Below, in pieces: positions 16,821 to 26,974 of a stretch of DNA of 64,000 bases. The stretch lies in the NCBI RefSeq assembly GCF_001189915.1, contig NZ_LFLS01000004.1:207901-271900 (forward strand), read 5' to 3'. This stretch comes from Herbaspirillum autotrophicum (GTDB lineage Bacteria > Pseudomonadota > Gammaproteobacteria > Burkholderiales > Burkholderiaceae_D). The position numbers and the translations under genes are program-made. The notes under the pieces were generated by a model. The model was not told where the DNA came from and searched no databases. It saw nothing but the letters and a program-made list of their open reading frames with translations. The stretch's first letter is position 1. Each line of letters begins with the position of its first letter.

Positions 16821-17567
16821 TTATTTCGATTTCCCTTGATTCGCCACCGCCTTGAGCGCGGCTTCGATGGCGGACTGATCGCCGAGATAGTAGCTCTTGA
16901 TCGGCTTGAGATCGGCATCCAGTTCATAGACCAGCGGCTGACCGTTGGGAATGTTGAGGCCGACGATGTCGCTGTCGCTGATCCCGTCCAGGTACTTGAT
17001 CAGGGCACGCAGACTGTTGCCGTGCGCCGAGATGATGATGCGCTTGCCGGCGCGGATGGCTGGTGCAATCGAATCATTCCAGGCTGGCAGCACGCGCGCC
17101 ACTGTATCCTTGAGGCACTCGGTCAGCGGAATCTGTTCGCGCTTGAGACCGGCATAACGCGGGTCATTGTAGGCCGACAAGGCAGCTTCCGGATCGAGCG
17201 GATTGGGTGGCGTGTCGTAGCTGCGGCGCCATACCAGCACTTGCTCATCGCCATACTGGGCGGCGGTTTCCGCCTTGTTCAATCCTTGCAGTGCGCCATA
17301 GTGACGCTCGTTCAGACGCCAGTCGTGTTCAATCGGCAGCCACATCTGATCCATTTCATCGAGCGTGGTCCAGAGGGTGCGGATGGCGCGCTTGAGGACC
17401 GAAGTGTAAGCCAGGTCGAAGCTGAAACCGGCATCCTTGAGCAGCTTGCCGGCCTGACGCGCTTCGGCCACACCCTTTTCGGTCAGATCAACATCAACCC
17501 AGCCGGTAAAGCGGTTTGCCAGATTCCACGTCGATTCGCCGTGGCGCATAAATACGATTTTGTACAT
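16821..17567 (-). CDS. gpmA: 2,3-bisphosphoglycerate-dependent phosphoglycerate mutase
   Basis: A 248-residue cytosolic enzyme interconverting 3- and 2-phosphoglycerate in glycolysis. The catalytic histidine is His9 in MRHGEST; the second active-site His lies in [12 protein letters not shown]. Length matches GpmA. ATG at 17567 has no clear Shine-Dalgarno. It is first in gpmA-envC-ctpA and divergent from the rhodanese gene. Confidence 0.96.
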   Translation of the reverse strand: MYKIVFMRHGESTWNLANRFTGWVDVDLTEKGVAEARQAGKLLKDAGFSFDLAYTSVLKRAIRTLWTTLDEMDQMWLPIEHDWRLNERHYGALQGLNKAETAAQYGDEQVLVWRRSYDTPPNPLDPEAALSAYNDPRYAGLKREQIPLTECLKDTVARVLPAWNDSIAPAIRAGKRIIISAHGNSLRALIKYLDGISDSDIVGLNIPNGQPLVYELDADLKPIKSYYLGDQSAIEAALKAVANQGKSK

Positions 17568-17639
17568 AGGAAAGCTCGATTAAGTGAGAAAACAGCAATT
17601 CGCCATTTGAAGATTTAAATAGCGTGACGGCTTCTATTT

Positions 17640-17645
17640 TATAAT
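17640..17645 (+). promoter_or_regulatory. Candidate -10 box for the rhodanese-grxC-secB unit
   Basis: TATAAT lies 30 nt upstream of the GTG start of the rhodanese gene in the gpmA/rhodanese divergent gap. No good -35 at standard spacing was found, so the call is tentative. Confidence 0.35.
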
Positions 17646-17675
17646 GCCGGGATTCAGTAAACTCATTGGGATCCC

Positions 17676-18092
17676 GTGAAATTCATCATTGATAATATTT
17701 TTCTGATCGGCCTGGTCATTATTTCGGGCGGCGCACTGCTGCTTCCGTACCTGCAACAACGCGGCAGCAAGCTGACTCTGCTGCAGGCAACACAGCTGAT
17801 CAATCAAGGAAAGACGCTGATTATCGACGTCCGCGACAGCGAGCAGTTCGCCGCCGGCCATTTGCGTGACGCCAAAAACATTCCATTGAAAGATTTGCCG
17901 CAACGCATTTCTGAACTGGACAAGTTCAAAAGCAAGAGCGTAGTGGTGGTTTGCCAGACCGGAACGCAGTCCGGCAAGGCAGAAGCGACACTCAAAAAAG
18001 CCGGCTTCACTGAAGTCTACGGTCTGACCGGCGGTATTGCTGCATGGCAAACCCAGGGCTTGCCGACCACGGCGCAAAAGGAAGGCAAATGA
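17676..18092 (+). CDS. Membrane-anchored rhodanese-like sulfurtransferase
   Basis: A 138-residue protein with one N-terminal membrane helix (about 4-25) followed by a single rhodanese domain. The active-site loop is CQTGTQSG with Cys93; DVRDSEQFAAGHL is the typical N-terminal rhodanese motif. Start is GTG at 17676, preceded by GGGATCCC; no ATG fits. The stop overlaps the grxC start (ATGA). Placement before grxC and secB is a recurring betaproteobacterial order. The acceptor of the sulfane sulfur is unknown. Confidence 0.9.
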   Translation: MKFIIDNIFLIGLVIISGGALLLPYLQQRGSKLTLLQATQLINQGKTLIIDVRDSEQFAAGHLRDAKNIPLKDLPQRISELDKFKSKSVVVVCQTGTQSGKAEATLKKAGFTEVYGLTGGIAAWQTQGLPTTAQKEGK

Positions 18093-18349
18093 CAGCCCGC
18101 GTAGTCATGTACAGCACCGGCGTCTGTCCTTACTGCATGATGGCGGAACGTCTGCTCAAGAACAAAGGCGTTGAGGAGATTGAAAAAATCCGCATCGACC
18201 TTGATCCGCAACAGCGCGACATCATGATGGAAAAGACCGGTCGCCGCACCGTACCGCAAATTTATATCGGCGAAACCCATGTCGGCGGCTTCGACGATCT
18301 GAGTGCGCTGGATCGCTCCGGCGGACTTGATCCCCTGTTGCAAGCCTAG
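18089..18349 (+). CDS. grxC: Glutaredoxin 3
   Basis: An 86-residue dithiol glutaredoxin with the CPYC active site at 13-16, the TVPQIYIG cis-proline segment and GGFDDL glutathione-binding end. It reduces disulfides with glutathione in the cytoplasm. The frame is open 15 codons upstream, but ATG at 18089 overlaps the rhodanese stop by 4 nt and gives the family N-terminus, so it is translationally coupled. Confidence 0.96.
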   Translation: MTARVVMYSTGVCPYCMMAERLLKNKGVEEIEKIRIDLDPQQRDIMMEKTGRRTVPQIYIGETHVGGFDDLSALDRSGGLDPLLQA

Positions 18350-18411
18350 AATCTGCAGTGCATTCCTGACGATTTTCATTTTATTCATTCAACCTGAAAC
18401 GAGAGCATTCC

Positions 18412-18903
18412 ATGTCGGAAGAGAAACAAACTGAACAACAACCCGTATTCCAGATCCAGCGCGTTTACCTGAAGGATCTGTCGCTGGAACAACCTAATTC
18501 GCCAGGCATTTTCCTGGAACAGGATGCACCGGCAATTGAAGTATCGGTCGATGTCGGCGCTGAAGCGCTCGCAGAAGGCATCTTCGAATCGACAGTAACG
18601 ATCACCGTGACTGCCAAGGTGCAGGACAAGGTTGCGTTTCTGGTTGAAGGCAAGCAAGCCGGCATTTTCGAAATCCGCAACATTCCTGCCGAGCAACTGG
18701 ATCCGCTGCTGGGTATCGGCTGCCCGAACATCATCTACCCTTACCTGCGCGCCAATATCGCCGACGTGATTACCCGTGCCGGTTTCCCGCCGATCCACCT
18801 GGCCGAAATCAACTTCGAAGTGTTTTACCAGCAACGCCTGCAGGCGCTGGCAGAGCAGCAAACCGACGGCACACTGGTCAACGGTACCTCGACTGTCAAC
18901 TGA
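18412..18903 (+). CDS. secB: Protein-export chaperone SecB
   Basis: A 163-residue cytosolic tetrameric chaperone that keeps preproteins unfolded and hands them to SecA. Family motifs are visible: [19 protein letters not shown] near 16-34, and [31 protein letters not shown] near 104-134. It lies 62 nt after grxC and ends with a Gln/Thr-rich tail. Standard gene order grxC-secB-gpsA, here with an SH3-protein gene inserted before gpsA. Confidence 0.97.
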   Translation: MSEEKQTEQQPVFQIQRVYLKDLSLEQPNSPGIFLEQDAPAIEVSVDVGAEALAEGIFESTVTITVTAKVQDKVAFLVEGKQAGIFEIRNIPAEQLDPLLGIGCPNIIYPYLRANIADVITRAGFPPIHLAEINFEVFYQQRLQALAEQQTDGTLVNGTSTVN

Positions 18904-19031
18904 TCCGGCATTCGCATTCCCGCGCAAACGGGGATGTCGATGCCATAATGGATCGTTCCAGCATCCCCATGCTGTGCGCCTCGCCTCGCCTCGCGGTGAG
19001 TCGCACAGACCGATACAGCGGAGTCACTTTC

Positions 19032-19484
19032 ATGAAATATTTACGTCTGCTCACGTCCGCCGTGGCCCTCAGCGCCGCGTTGGCAAGCAATGCCGCCCAT
19101 GCGCTGGACTTCAAGTCGGTCGGTGCGGCGCCAGCAATCCTGTACGACGCGCCTTCGGAAAAAGGACGCCGGGTATTCGTTGCCCCGCGCGGCATGCCGG
19201 TGGAAGTCGTGCTGACCTACAGCGACTGGAGCAAGGTGCGTGACGCCGCCGGTACGCTGTCATGGGTGCAGTCCAAGGCACTGGTTGCCAAGCGCACCGT
19301 CGTGGTCAGCGTCGCCAACGCCAAGATTCACGCCAGCGCTGACGAAGCCAGTCCTACCGTATTCAGCGCCGACAAGAATGTATTGCTCGACATGGCCGAG
19401 CCGGCCACTTCCGGCTGGGTCAAGGTCCGGCACCGTGACGGCCAGAGCGGTTTCGTCAAGGCCTCCGAAGTCTGGGGCGATTGA
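19032..19484 (+). CDS. Exported protein with two bacterial SH3-like repeats
   Basis: A 150-residue protein with a signal peptide (MKYLRLLTSAVALSAALASNAAHA) and two SH3b-type repeats: about 28-85 (ILYDAPSEKGRRVFV ... DWSKVRDAAGTLSWVQSKAL) and about 90-150 (ASADEASPTVFSADKNVLL ... GWVKVRHRDGQSGFVKASEVWG). Such domains often bind peptidoglycan or act in the periplasm; no catalytic residues are seen. The frame extends 28 codons upstream, but ATG at 19032 begins the signal peptide. Placed between secB and gpsA. Confidence 0.82.
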   Translation: MKYLRLLTSAVALSAALASNAAHALDFKSVGAAPAILYDAPSEKGRRVFVAPRGMPVEVVLTYSDWSKVRDAAGTLSWVQSKALVAKRTVVVSVANAKIHASADEASPTVFSADKNVLLDMAEPATSGWVKVRHRDGQSGFVKASEVWGD

Positions 19485-19525
19485 TCGCCCCCGCCATCAG
19501 CTCCGTCCTCACTTAGTCTGCTTTC

Positions 19526-20524
19526 ATGAAAATCACCATACTTGGTGCCGGTGCCTGGGGTACGGCGCTGGCCATCGCGCTGACGCAACGCAATGACGTC
19601 ATGCTGTGGGGTCGCAATGCCGACGCCATGCGTGAACTCGCCGCACAGCGTGAAAACCTGGCGTATTTGCCGGGCTTTCCGTTGCCGCCATCACTGCACC
19701 TCACCGCCGATTTCGCGCAGGCAATTGCACATGTCAGCGCGGCGCCTGAACAAAGCCTGCTGGTGATTGCCTCCTCGGTCTCGGGCTTGCGCGCGCTGGC
19801 CGAGCAACTGCGCGCTCATGCCATTCCGAATATCGTCTGGCTCTGCAAAGGGCTGGAAGAACAAACCTGTCTGTTGCCGCACCAGATCGTCCAGGAAGTC
19901 TTGGGCGACGCCGTACCTGCCGGCGCCTTGTCCGGCCCGTCCTTCGCACAAGAAGTCGCCAAGGGCCTGCCCTGTGCGCTGAGCTTCGCCAGTCATGACA
20001 ATGATTTGCGGGAACGGGTAGTGGCGGCGGTGCATGGCGGCAATATCCGCATTTATTCCAGCGATGATCTGATTGGTGTCGAAATCGGCGGCGCGGTCAA
20101 AAATATTCTCGCCATCGCCACCGGCGCCGCCGATGGTTTACAGCTCGGCCTCAATGCGCGGGCGGCCCTGATCACACGCGGTCTGGCCGAAATCAGCCGG
20201 CTCGGCATCGCCTTGGGCGGGCGCGCCGAAACATTCATGGGCTTGTCTGGGGTGGGTGATTTGATTCTGACCTGCACCGGCGACCTGTCGCGCAATCGCC
20301 GTGTCGGACTGGGTCTGGCGCAAGGCAAGCAACTGGATCTGATCGTGGCCGAACTGGGCCATGTCGCCGAAGGTGTCCGTTGTGCCGAATCCGTACGGGC
20401 ATTGGCGGCCCGGCACGGGGTCGACATGCCGATCACGGATGCCGTGGCCGGCGCACTGTTCGACGGAATTTCGGTACCGGAAATGGTGAAGCTGCTGCTG
20501 TCGCGCGATCCGCGCGAAGAGTGA
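19526..20524 (+). CDS. gpsA: Glycerol-3-phosphate dehydrogenase [NAD(P)+]
   Basis: A 332-residue cytosolic enzyme making sn-glycerol-3-phosphate for phospholipids. The dinucleotide-binding loop [10 protein letters not shown] starts at about residue 7, the catalytic Lys lies in [13 protein letters not shown], and [17 protein letters not shown] is the conserved mid motif. Length is normal. It ends 1 nt before the converging 73-residue hypothetical gene. Confidence 0.96.
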   Translation: MKITILGAGAWGTALAIALTQRNDVMLWGRNADAMRELAAQRENLAYLPGFPLPPSLHLTADFAQAIAHVSAAPEQSLLVIASSVSGLRALAEQLRAHAIPNIVWLCKGLEEQTCLLPHQIVQEVLGDAVPAGALSGPSFAQEVAKGLPCALSFASHDNDLRERVVAAVHGGNIRIYSSDDLIGVEIGGAVKNILAIATGAADGLQLGLNARAALITRGLAEISRLGIALGGRAETFMGLSGVGDLILTCTGDLSRNRRVGLGLAQGKQLDLIVAELGHVAEGVRCAESVRALAARHGVDMPITDAVAGALFDGISVPEMVKLLLSRDPREE

Positions 20525-20525
20525 A

Positions 20526-20747
20526 TCAGCGGGCGATGATATCGCTTTCCATTTTTGGACGTTTGAAACGCTTGGGCGACTCGCCTTCGACGATGTCATC
20601 GATTTGCTTTGGCAGCTTGTCGTACCCCGAGCAGTCGTCTTCACGCTCTTTGAATTTCTTGCCCACGCGCGGATAACGCGACTCGGCCAATGCATATTGC
20701 TGGGGAAAATCCGCCTTCGGTTTCAACTTGCGCTCTATTGCCTGCAT
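20526..20747 (-). CDS. Small charged hypothetical protein
   Basis: A 73-residue basic protein (MQAIERKLKPKADF ... KRPKMESDIIAR) with no membrane segment or known motif. Support for it being real: AGGAATACATC just upstream of the ATG, tight convergent packing against gpsA, and a balanced amino acid composition. I do not recognise its family. Without comparison it could still be chance. Confidence 0.5.
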   Translation of the reverse strand: MQAIERKLKPKADFPQQYALAESRYPRVGKKFKEREDDCSGYDKLPKQIDDIVEGESPKRFKRPKMESDIIAR

Positions 20748-20975
20748 GATGTATTCCTAACTCGTACTTGACGATCACTATTCGTGGCACTGCAACTGTC
20801 CCGTAGCGTGACAGTTGTCAGCAGCGCGTCAGCCGCGCCCTAGCCAAGTAACGCCTGAACAATGATTTGGAATACGTCCAAAACAGGATTTTTATCAAAA
20901 ATTTGCGAGCCCCCGCCTGACAGCTCTTTTTTGGTGCGCGGCACCAATCTCACAAAAGCGCCTGTTTACAAGGCT

Positions 20976-21590
20976 TTACAGCGGTTTTTTGGCTTTGGTT
21001 TTGTGCCAGATACGGAACAAAAGCAACATTGAAACAATTGTTGCAAAAAGTATCGGTTGTGCCAAAAGGTTCTTTCCCGCCTTCATCCACCAGAAATGCA
21101 GCACCCCGAGCGGCACGATCAGGTACATCAGCCGATGCAGCCATTGCCAGCGTTTGCCGCCTAGACGACGCACCATGCCATTGGTACTGGTCAGCGCCAG
21201 TGGGATCAGCAATACAAATGCGCTGAAGCCGACGGTGATAAATGGCCGCTTGAGCACATCCTTCCACATTTCGGCCAGATCGAAAAAATGATCAAACCAG
21301 AAGAAGGTCATGAAATGCAGTGCCACATAAAAGAAGGCGAACAAGCCCAGCATACGACGCAACTTGAGCAGCCAGTTCCAGCCGGTAATGCGTCGCAGCG
21401 GTGTTATTGCCAGTGTGAAACACAGGAAATACAAGGTCCAGTCACCGGTATTGCGAGTAATGAATTCAATCGGATTGGCGCCCAGACGGTCGGTCAGCGT
21501 GAACAGGACCAGCCGCGCAAAAGGCAGCAAGGCCAGAATAAACAGGACTGTCTTGAGAATATTGACTTGCCTGCTATCAAGATTTTTCAT
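20976..21590 (-). CDS. msrQ: Heme-binding membrane subunit MsrQ of the MsrPQ repair system
   Basis: A 204-residue inner-membrane b-type heme protein that passes electrons from the quinone pool or flavin reductase to MsrP. It has about six hydrophobic helices, with histidines in FYVALHFMTFF and QWLHRLMY and LGVLHFWW that fit heme ligation in the ferric-reductase-like domain. ATG at 21590 (MKNLDSRQVNILK) matches the family N-terminus. A TTG eight codons earlier overlaps the msrP stop and is the alternative. Same strand as msrP. Confidence 0.92.
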   Translation of the reverse strand: MKNLDSRQVNILKTVLFILALLPFARLVLFTLTDRLGANPIEFITRNTGDWTLYFLCFTLAITPLRRITGWNWLLKLRRMLGLFAFFYVALHFMTFFWFDHFFDLAEMWKDVLKRPFITVGFSAFVLLIPLALTSTNGMVRRLGGKRWQWLHRLMYLIVPLGVLHFWWMKAGKNLLAQPILFATIVSMLLLFRIWHKTKAKKPL

Positions 21591-21610
21591 GAATTGCCCG
21601 GCATCCGCGA

Positions 21611-22591
21611 TCAAAAGAATTTCTTCAGGTCCATGCCGGCATACAGCGGCGCCACTTCGTTATAGCCGTTGAACATCAGTGTCTTGCGCTTTTTGGTAAA
21701 GAAACCGTCTTCGCCGATACGCCGTTCACTGGCCTGCGACCAGCGCGGATGGTCAACATTGGGATTAACGTTGGAATAAAAACCGTATTCCTGTGGTGCA
21801 GAAATATTCCATGCGGTTTTCGGCTGCTCCTTGAGGAAGCGGATCTTGACGATCGATTTGGCCGATTTGAAACCATATTTCCATGGAACAATAATACGTA
21901 CCGGTGCGCCATTCTGGTTCGGCAATACCTCGCCATACATGCCGAGCGTCAGCAATGTCAGCGGATGATTGGCTTCGTCCAGACGCAAGCCCTCGGTGTA
22001 CGGCCATTGCAGTACCCGGTCGCCGATACCCGGCATCTGATTTTTATCTGCCAGCGTCACGAACTCCACGTATTTGGCATTACTGGTCGGTTCAACTTTC
22101 TTGATCAGTTCCGACAGTGAATAACCAATCCACGGAATCACCATCGACCAGCCTTCGACGCAACGCAGTCGGTAAATCCGCTCTTCCAGCGGTGCCAGCC
22201 TGGTCAGGCTGTCGATGTCCAGCGTCATCGGCTTCTTGACTTCACCTTCGATGGCAATCGTCCAGGGACGGGTTTTCAGGGTGCCGGCATTTTGCGCCGG
22301 GTCTGCCTTGTCGGTGCCGAATTCATAGTAATTGTTGTAGGTGGAGGCATCCTTGAAGGATGTTTGCTTGTCCATCACCACATAGGACGAGTTGGGCCTG
22401 GCGGCCAGTTTCGCCAGCGGCGCACCTTGCGCAAATGCATCGCGCGAAGCGAATTCCAGCAAGCCGGCACCGGTGACGGAAGCCACCGCCATCTGCTTCA
22501 TGAAACTGCGGCGCGCGTCGAATACCTCACGCGGTGTAATTTCGGAAGGCAATGGCAGGCCATCACCATGAGATTGACGTTTGATCAGCAT
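21611..22591 (-). CDS. msrP: Molybdopterin-dependent methionine sulfoxide reductase catalytic subunit MsrP
   Basis: A 326-residue periplasmic protein that reduces methionine sulfoxide in exported proteins. A twin-arginine signal (RRSFMKQ at 27-33) shows folded export with its molybdopterin cofactor; the molybdenum-coordinating cysteine is Cys144 in [10 protein letters not shown]. Family stretches WTIAIEGEV and [24 protein letters not shown] are present. It is directly followed by msrQ. Its cofactor need connects it with general molybdopterin synthesis. Confidence 0.95.
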   Translation of the reverse strand: MLIKRQSHGDGLPLPSEITPREVFDARRSFMKQMAVASVTGAGLLEFASRDAFAQGAPLAKLAARPNSSYVVMDKQTSFKDASTYNNYYEFGTDKADPAQNAGTLKTRPWTIAIEGEVKKPMTLDIDSLTRLAPLEERIYRLRCVEGWSMVIPWIGYSLSELIKKVEPTSNAKYVEFVTLADKNQMPGIGDRVLQWPYTEGLRLDEANHPLTLLTLGMYGEVLPNQNGAPVRIIVPWKYGFKSAKSIVKIRFLKEQPKTAWNISAPQEYGFYSNVNPNVDHPRWSQASERRIGEDGFFTKKRKTLMFNGYNEVAPLYAGMDLKKFF

Positions 22592-22776
22592 AGAAACTCC
22601 ATATACGATGCGGCGGGATGCAGCTTGGTCGGTTCGACCAATTCGATCTTACACAATTCCGCTACTTTCTTTTTCTTATACGGAGCAACGGCCGTTGCGG
22701 ATGCAAGGCGCAGGTGGCGACAGGTGACGCCGGGAAATAGTGCCGACAGGCAATGCAGTCCGGATCCGGACCGCCT

Positions 22777-23433
22777 TCAGGACAGCGCGGCGATACGAGC
22801 CGGCAGCTCGGCCAGGGTACGGATGATATGCACGTTGGCCGGCAACTCGGCATCGTGATCGCTGTGCCACAAGGCAAATACTTGCATGCCCGCTGCCAGA
22901 CCGGCCTGAACACCGGGCAAACTGTCTTCGACCACGACGCAACGGTCCGGTGGCACCCCCATCGTTTCGGCAGCATGCAGGAATAAACCCGGTTCGGGTT
23001 TCCAGCTCTGGACATCGTAGGCACTGAAGATACGCCCCTCGAAATAGGGCAACAGATTGGTGACCTTGAGGCAGAGTTCGATTTTTTCGCGCGGTGCGTT
23101 GGAGGCCAGACAAAACGGTACCGACAATTCCTGCACCATGTCCAGCGCACCGGGGATCGGTTGCAGATGTTCGCGCAACAGTTGCGCCATCACCGCCCGT
23201 AATTCAACCACAAAGGTGTCCGGTACCGGCGCCCCGCGCAAGCGCTCGACTTCGGCTACGCACTCACCCATGCCGACCCCTTTGAAACTGGCCAGCGCCT
23301 GCGCCGCCGACATCGTCACGCCGTGGACCGCCGTGTATTGCGCCCATGCCTGGGCAGTGACGATTTCACTATCGACCAGCGTGCCGTCACAATCGAACAG
23401 CACCAGATCAACTGCGGGCCCGGCTGCCGTCAT
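22777..23433 (-). CDS. HAD-superfamily phosphatase, YieH/beta-phosphoglucomutase-like
   Basis: A 218-residue HAD hydrolase, subfamily with an alpha-helical cap. Motif I FDCDGTLVDSE gives nucleophile Asp14 and acid/base Asp16; motif II is the Ser/Thr in LASNAP; motif III KPEPGLFLHAA; motif IV VVEDSLPGVQAG. This resembles YieH/GS1-type sugar-phosphate or 6-phosphogluconate phosphatases; the substrate cannot be fixed. ATG at 23433 is 1 nt beyond the ccsB stop, so translation is probably coupled to the cytochrome c assembly genes, though the functional link is unclear. Confidence 0.85.
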   Translation of the reverse strand: MTAAGPAVDLVLFDCDGTLVDSEIVTAQAWAQYTAVHGVTMSAAQALASFKGVGMGECVAEVERLRGAPVPDTFVVELRAVMAQLLREHLQPIPGALDMVQELSVPFCLASNAPREKIELCLKVTNLLPYFEGRIFSAYDVQSWKPEPGLFLHAAETMGVPPDRCVVVEDSLPGVQAGLAAGMQVFALWHSDHDAELPANVHIIRTLAELPARIAALS

Positions 23434-23434
23434 G

Positions 23435-24580
23435 TCAAAGCTCGCCGTAAGAATGCAAACCGGACAGGAACATGTTGACGCCGAGGAACGCGAACGTCGT
23501 CACCAGCAAGCCGACCAGTGCCCACCATGCCGCCACTTGTCCGCGCAGGCCCTTCATCAGCCGCATATGCAACCACGCAGCGTAATTGAGCCAGACGATC
23601 AGCGCCCAGGTTTCTTTCGGATCCCAGGACCAGTAGCCGCCCCATGCTTCGGCCGCCCACAGGGCGCCCAGAATGGTAGCAATCGTGAAGAAGGCGAAGC
23701 CGACCGCGATGGCTTTGTACATGACGTCGTCCAGTACTTCCAGCGCCGGCAGACGATCGACCAGATAACCTTTGGATTTGAGCAGATACGCCACCGCGAC
23801 CATGGCCGCCAGGGCAAAAGTGCCGTAGCCGATGAAGTTGGCCGGTACGTGAATCTTCATCCACCAGCTTTGCAAGGCCGGCACCAGCGGCTGGATCTCG
23901 GCCGCATCGCGCGACACGGTGTACCACAGCAGGAAACCGACCGCCGCAGAAATCACCAGCAGCACGAACGCGCCCAACTGACGGGTACCGTAATGTTGCT
24001 CATAGTAAAGATAGAACAATGCGGTGATCATGCAAAACAGGATGAATACTTCATACAGATTGGAAATCGGAATGTGACCGATATCAGCGCCAATCAGGTA
24101 GGACTCATACCAGCGCACCAGCATGCCGGTGAAACCAAGAATCACGGCCGCCCAGCACAGCTTGGAACCGATCGCGCCGCCTGTTTCGGAGCGTGCAATC
24201 AGGCCGCCCCAGTAAAACAGTGTCGACAGGAAAAACAGCGCGCTCATCCACAAGATTGCCGATTGGCTGGAGAGAATGTATTTCAGAAAGAATTTCTTCT
24301 CGGCCATGTCGAGCGAACCGCCATACAGCGCGATGGCCGACAGCGACAAGACTGCCAGCACCACCATCAGCCAGCGTATCGATTTCCAGTTCCAGCCCAG
24401 CCAGGCAAAGGTCGGCGCCGCCAGCAGCAGCACGCCCTTTTCGTAATAATCCATATGCGCGCCATAGCGATTCAGCGCAAACAGAGAGGCCGCCACCAAC
24501 GCCAGGGCATACAGCCAGTCAAGCACGCTCAGGCGCTTGAAAAATCCCGGCTCCTGTTGATAGGTTTGAGTCAGTTCCAT
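23435..24580 (-). CDS. ccsB: Cytochrome c maturation protein CcsB/CcsA type (System II)
   Basis: A 381-residue multi-spanning inner-membrane protein of the System II heme export and ligation machinery. The tryptophan-rich WWD-type motif WGGYWSWDPKETWALIVW is clear, with flanking histidines in WLHMRLM and MKIHVPANFIGYG that fit heme coordination. The frame opens upstream at TTG, but ATG at 24580 with GGAGAACACG is the likely start. Follows resB on the same strand; together they replace the CcmA-H system of enterobacteria. Naming varies (CcsA in chloroplasts). Confidence 0.93.
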   Translation of the reverse strand: MELTQTYQQEPGFFKRLSVLDWLYALALVAASLFALNRYGAHMDYYEKGVLLLAAPTFAWLGWNWKSIRWLMVVLAVLSLSAIALYGGSLDMAEKKFFLKYILSSQSAILWMSALFFLSTLFYWGGLIARSETGGAIGSKLCWAAVILGFTGMLVRWYESYLIGADIGHIPISNLYEVFILFCMITALFYLYYEQHYGTRQLGAFVLLVISAAVGFLLWYTVSRDAAEIQPLVPALQSWWMKIHVPANFIGYGTFALAAMVAVAYLLKSKGYLVDRLPALEVLDDVMYKAIAVGFAFFTIATILGALWAAEAWGGYWSWDPKETWALIVWLNYAAWLHMRLMKGLRGQVAAWWALVGLLVTTFAFLGVNMFLSGLHSYGEL

Positions 24581-24697
24581 CGTGTTCTCCAATTCCCTTC
24601 CTGCACGCTATCCTACATGCCTCCATGACCGGATATATACGTACAGGAAAATAGTCGCTACGGCATGCCGCCATAATCGTTCATATGCGGCGCAAGC

Positions 24698-26800
24698 TTA
24701 CGCCGATTGCGTCAGTTTCGCTTTGAGCGTCTCAAATTCTTTTTCGAAATCCAGCGTCTTGCGTTGCGAACTCATTGCCATTAATGCATGTGATCCGCCA
24801 TCGTCTTGCGGCCGGATCCAGATCCACAGACGACGTTCGCGAATATACAGCATCGAGAACACGCCGAGCACCAGAAACAGGCAACCCAGATACACGACTT
24901 TTTTACCCGGCGAACGTGTCACCTGAAAAACCGACGCCTTGATTTCGTCGAATCCGGTCAATTGCAGATAAACCGGCGCATGGTAGAAGCCGGCATCGGC
25001 CAGGGCATTGGTCGACAATTGCAGGAAACGGGCATGCTTCTCGTCGCTCGGCACATCCTTCAGACCGGCCTGTTCGCGCGCCGCCTGCCACAACTCCCAC
25101 ATGCCGCCGTTGAGAATCTTCATGAAAATGTCAGCGGCCTTTTCCTGTTCTGCGGCCGGTACATTTTCCAGGAAGCGCGATACCGCGATGTAACCGAATT
25201 CCTTGTCGTTGCCGGCAAAGATCGTCAATCCGCGCAGCGCCGATTGCTGCAATTGCATGCGCAACTGTTCCGGCACATCGTTGCCGGTCATTGCATGTTT
25301 CGCATAACGTTGCGCTGCCAGTTCGCGCATGGCCGGATTCACCAGTGCCGCGCGCAAACGCATCCATTCGACCACGCTGTCTTCGTCATCTGCGGGAATG
25401 CGCAAATAACGGAACGGCTCGGCCGGGGTATCGCGCATCCCGGCCAGGAACACATAGGCACCATCGACTTGCACCGGTTGCATGTAATTCAGATATTCAC
25501 GCGCCTGCCCGGTCTTGTCGCGCAGCTTGTATTGCACGCTGGGACCGACGTTTTTCAAATCCTTGCTGTTGGCGTTCTTGGCGCCGGAGCCGAGATGCTT
25601 GTCGAGACTGGAAGAAAACTTGCTGTTGAGGCTCTTGTTCTGGGCCACCGAGCGGGCATCATTGTTATTGCTCATGTTTTCGACGTTGAACGGCCGGAAA
25701 CCCGACCACTCCACCGTGTATTCATTGTCGCCGACAGTCGTCAGCGGTGTCGTGCCATTCACTTCACCGGCGATTTCAAATACCTTGTCCTGACCGCCGG
25801 TCATCGAGTGCCCGGTCAGCCGCAGTTTGCTGCCGCCGTCTTCGAAGCTCGACTGATACACCGCCACACCGTTGAATATCAGCGGTTCGTTGACCTTGAT
25901 CGTGGCCGGGAATTCCTTGCCGGTGACATGATCGCGCACGACCACATCGCTCGCGAACAGCTTCGGCATGCCGGTCGAGTAGTAATCGATGACAAAACGC
26001 TTGAGCTGGATCGTGAATGGCAGATCCTGAATCATCACTCCGCTTTGTTGCGGAATGATTGCCGTACTGCTGCTGGCACCTTCAGGAATCAATGTATTGC
26101 CGCGGAAGGTCGGATTGCCCAGACCCAGGCGGTGCTTTTCCGGAATTTCGGAAATGATGCCGTTACCCGAAAACGGTACCTTGCCGTAAAACCATTGCTG
26201 GAAACGAATCGGCAAATCAGAGTCGAGCAAACCGCCGAGACAGATGATCACGATCGCGGCGTGGGCGAAGATATAACCCCATTTGTTGCCTGCGCCCTGC
26301 TTGGCGGCGATCAGCGTTGCATTGTCCTTTTCGACAACCTTGACCTTGTAGCCCTTGCTGACAATCCGCGGAATCAATTGTCTGGCCAGATCCCCGACCG
26401 CAAGGGGTGCTGTCCATTCGAGCTTGTGGTGGAAGTTGCGCAGCGACTGTTCGCGCACATTTTCACGCCAGCTCTTGACATCCTTGAGCATCTTGGGACC
26501 GTTGCGGGAAATGCACAGCGAGGTGGACAACACCAGAAACGCCATGATCAGCAGGAACCACCAGGCCGAATACAGGGCATACAAACCCAGCTTGGCAAAG
26601 ACTTCAAACCAGAACGGGCCGAATTGATTTACATAGTTCGGCATCGGCTCGTTTTGCTTGAGCACGGTGCCGATGATCGATGCAATCGCAATCAGCGTCA
26701 GCAGGCTGATCGCAAAACGCATCGAGGAAAACAACTCAACCGCCTCGGCAACCCAGCGTTGCTTGGTCTTCAGTTGAATGCCTGCGGTGTTGTCCGTCAT
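24698..26800 (-). CDS. resB: ResB/Ccs1 family cytochrome c maturation protein
   Basis: A 700-residue partner of CcsB: three N-terminal helices (about 28-180, starting with SMRFAISLLTLIAIASIIGTVLKQNEP), a large periplasmic domain (about 230-620) and a final helix (VVYLGCLFLVLGVFSMLYI) before a cytoplasmic tail. The System II ResB proteins bind heme and carry apocytochrome-thiol functions. Frame is open 16 codons upstream; ATG at 26800 is chosen because AGACAGGTAT precedes it and MTDNTAGI is a normal N-terminus. Downstream of cytochrome c4 and upstream of ccsB. Confidence 0.93.
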   Translation of the reverse strand: MTDNTAGIQLKTKQRWVAEAVELFSSMRFAISLLTLIAIASIIGTVLKQNEPMPNYVNQFGPFWFEVFAKLGLYALYSAWWFLLIMAFLVLSTSLCISRNGPKMLKDVKSWRENVREQSLRNFHHKLEWTAPLAVGDLARQLIPRIVSKGYKVKVVEKDNATLIAAKQGAGNKWGYIFAHAAIVIICLGGLLDSDLPIRFQQWFYGKVPFSGNGIISEIPEKHRLGLGNPTFRGNTLIPEGASSSTAIIPQQSGVMIQDLPFTIQLKRFVIDYYSTGMPKLFASDVVVRDHVTGKEFPATIKVNEPLIFNGVAVYQSSFEDGGSKLRLTGHSMTGGQDKVFEIAGEVNGTTPLTTVGDNEYTVEWSGFRPFNVENMSNNNDARSVAQNKSLNSKFSSSLDKHLGSGAKNANSKDLKNVGPSVQYKLRDKTGQAREYLNYMQPVQVDGAYVFLAGMRDTPAEPFRYLRIPADDEDSVVEWMRLRAALVNPAMRELAAQRYAKHAMTGNDVPEQLRMQLQQSALRGLTIFAGNDKEFGYIAVSRFLENVPAAEQEKAADIFMKILNGGMWELWQAAREQAGLKDVPSDEKHARFLQLSTNALADAGFYHAPVYLQLTGFDEIKASVFQVTRSPGKKVVYLGCLFLVLGVFSMLYIRERRLWIWIRPQDDGGSHALMAMSSQRKTLDFEKEFETLKAKLTQSA

Positions 26801-26924
26801 ATACCTGTCTCTAAAAAATACTGGCCTGCCCAATCCGGAAACCGGCATGGTGCAGTTGCGCCATCTCGGAAATCCATCCGGCTGCTACATGGATCGTCAA
26901 ACCTGTGATTGCGTTCGCTTTCGT

Positions 26925-26956
26925 AAAAAAAAAGGGGCGGCTTTTAGCCACCCCCT
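26925..26956 (-). terminator. Intrinsic terminator after cytochrome c4
   Basis: On the minus strand a GC-rich stem (GGGGTGGCT / AGCCGCCCC, one wobble or mismatch) is followed by a run of nine T. It starts about 20 nt after the c4 stop, so resB-ccsB-HAD downstream may rely on readthrough or their own promoter. Confidence 0.85.
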
Positions 26957-26974
26957 CCTACCATTCTTTGTTTT

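Noticed and set aside
24806..26908. A 700-codon plus-strand frame across resB
   Set aside because: It is antisense to resB, rich in His, Arg and Gln, and lacks any domain; it is a codon-bias shadow.
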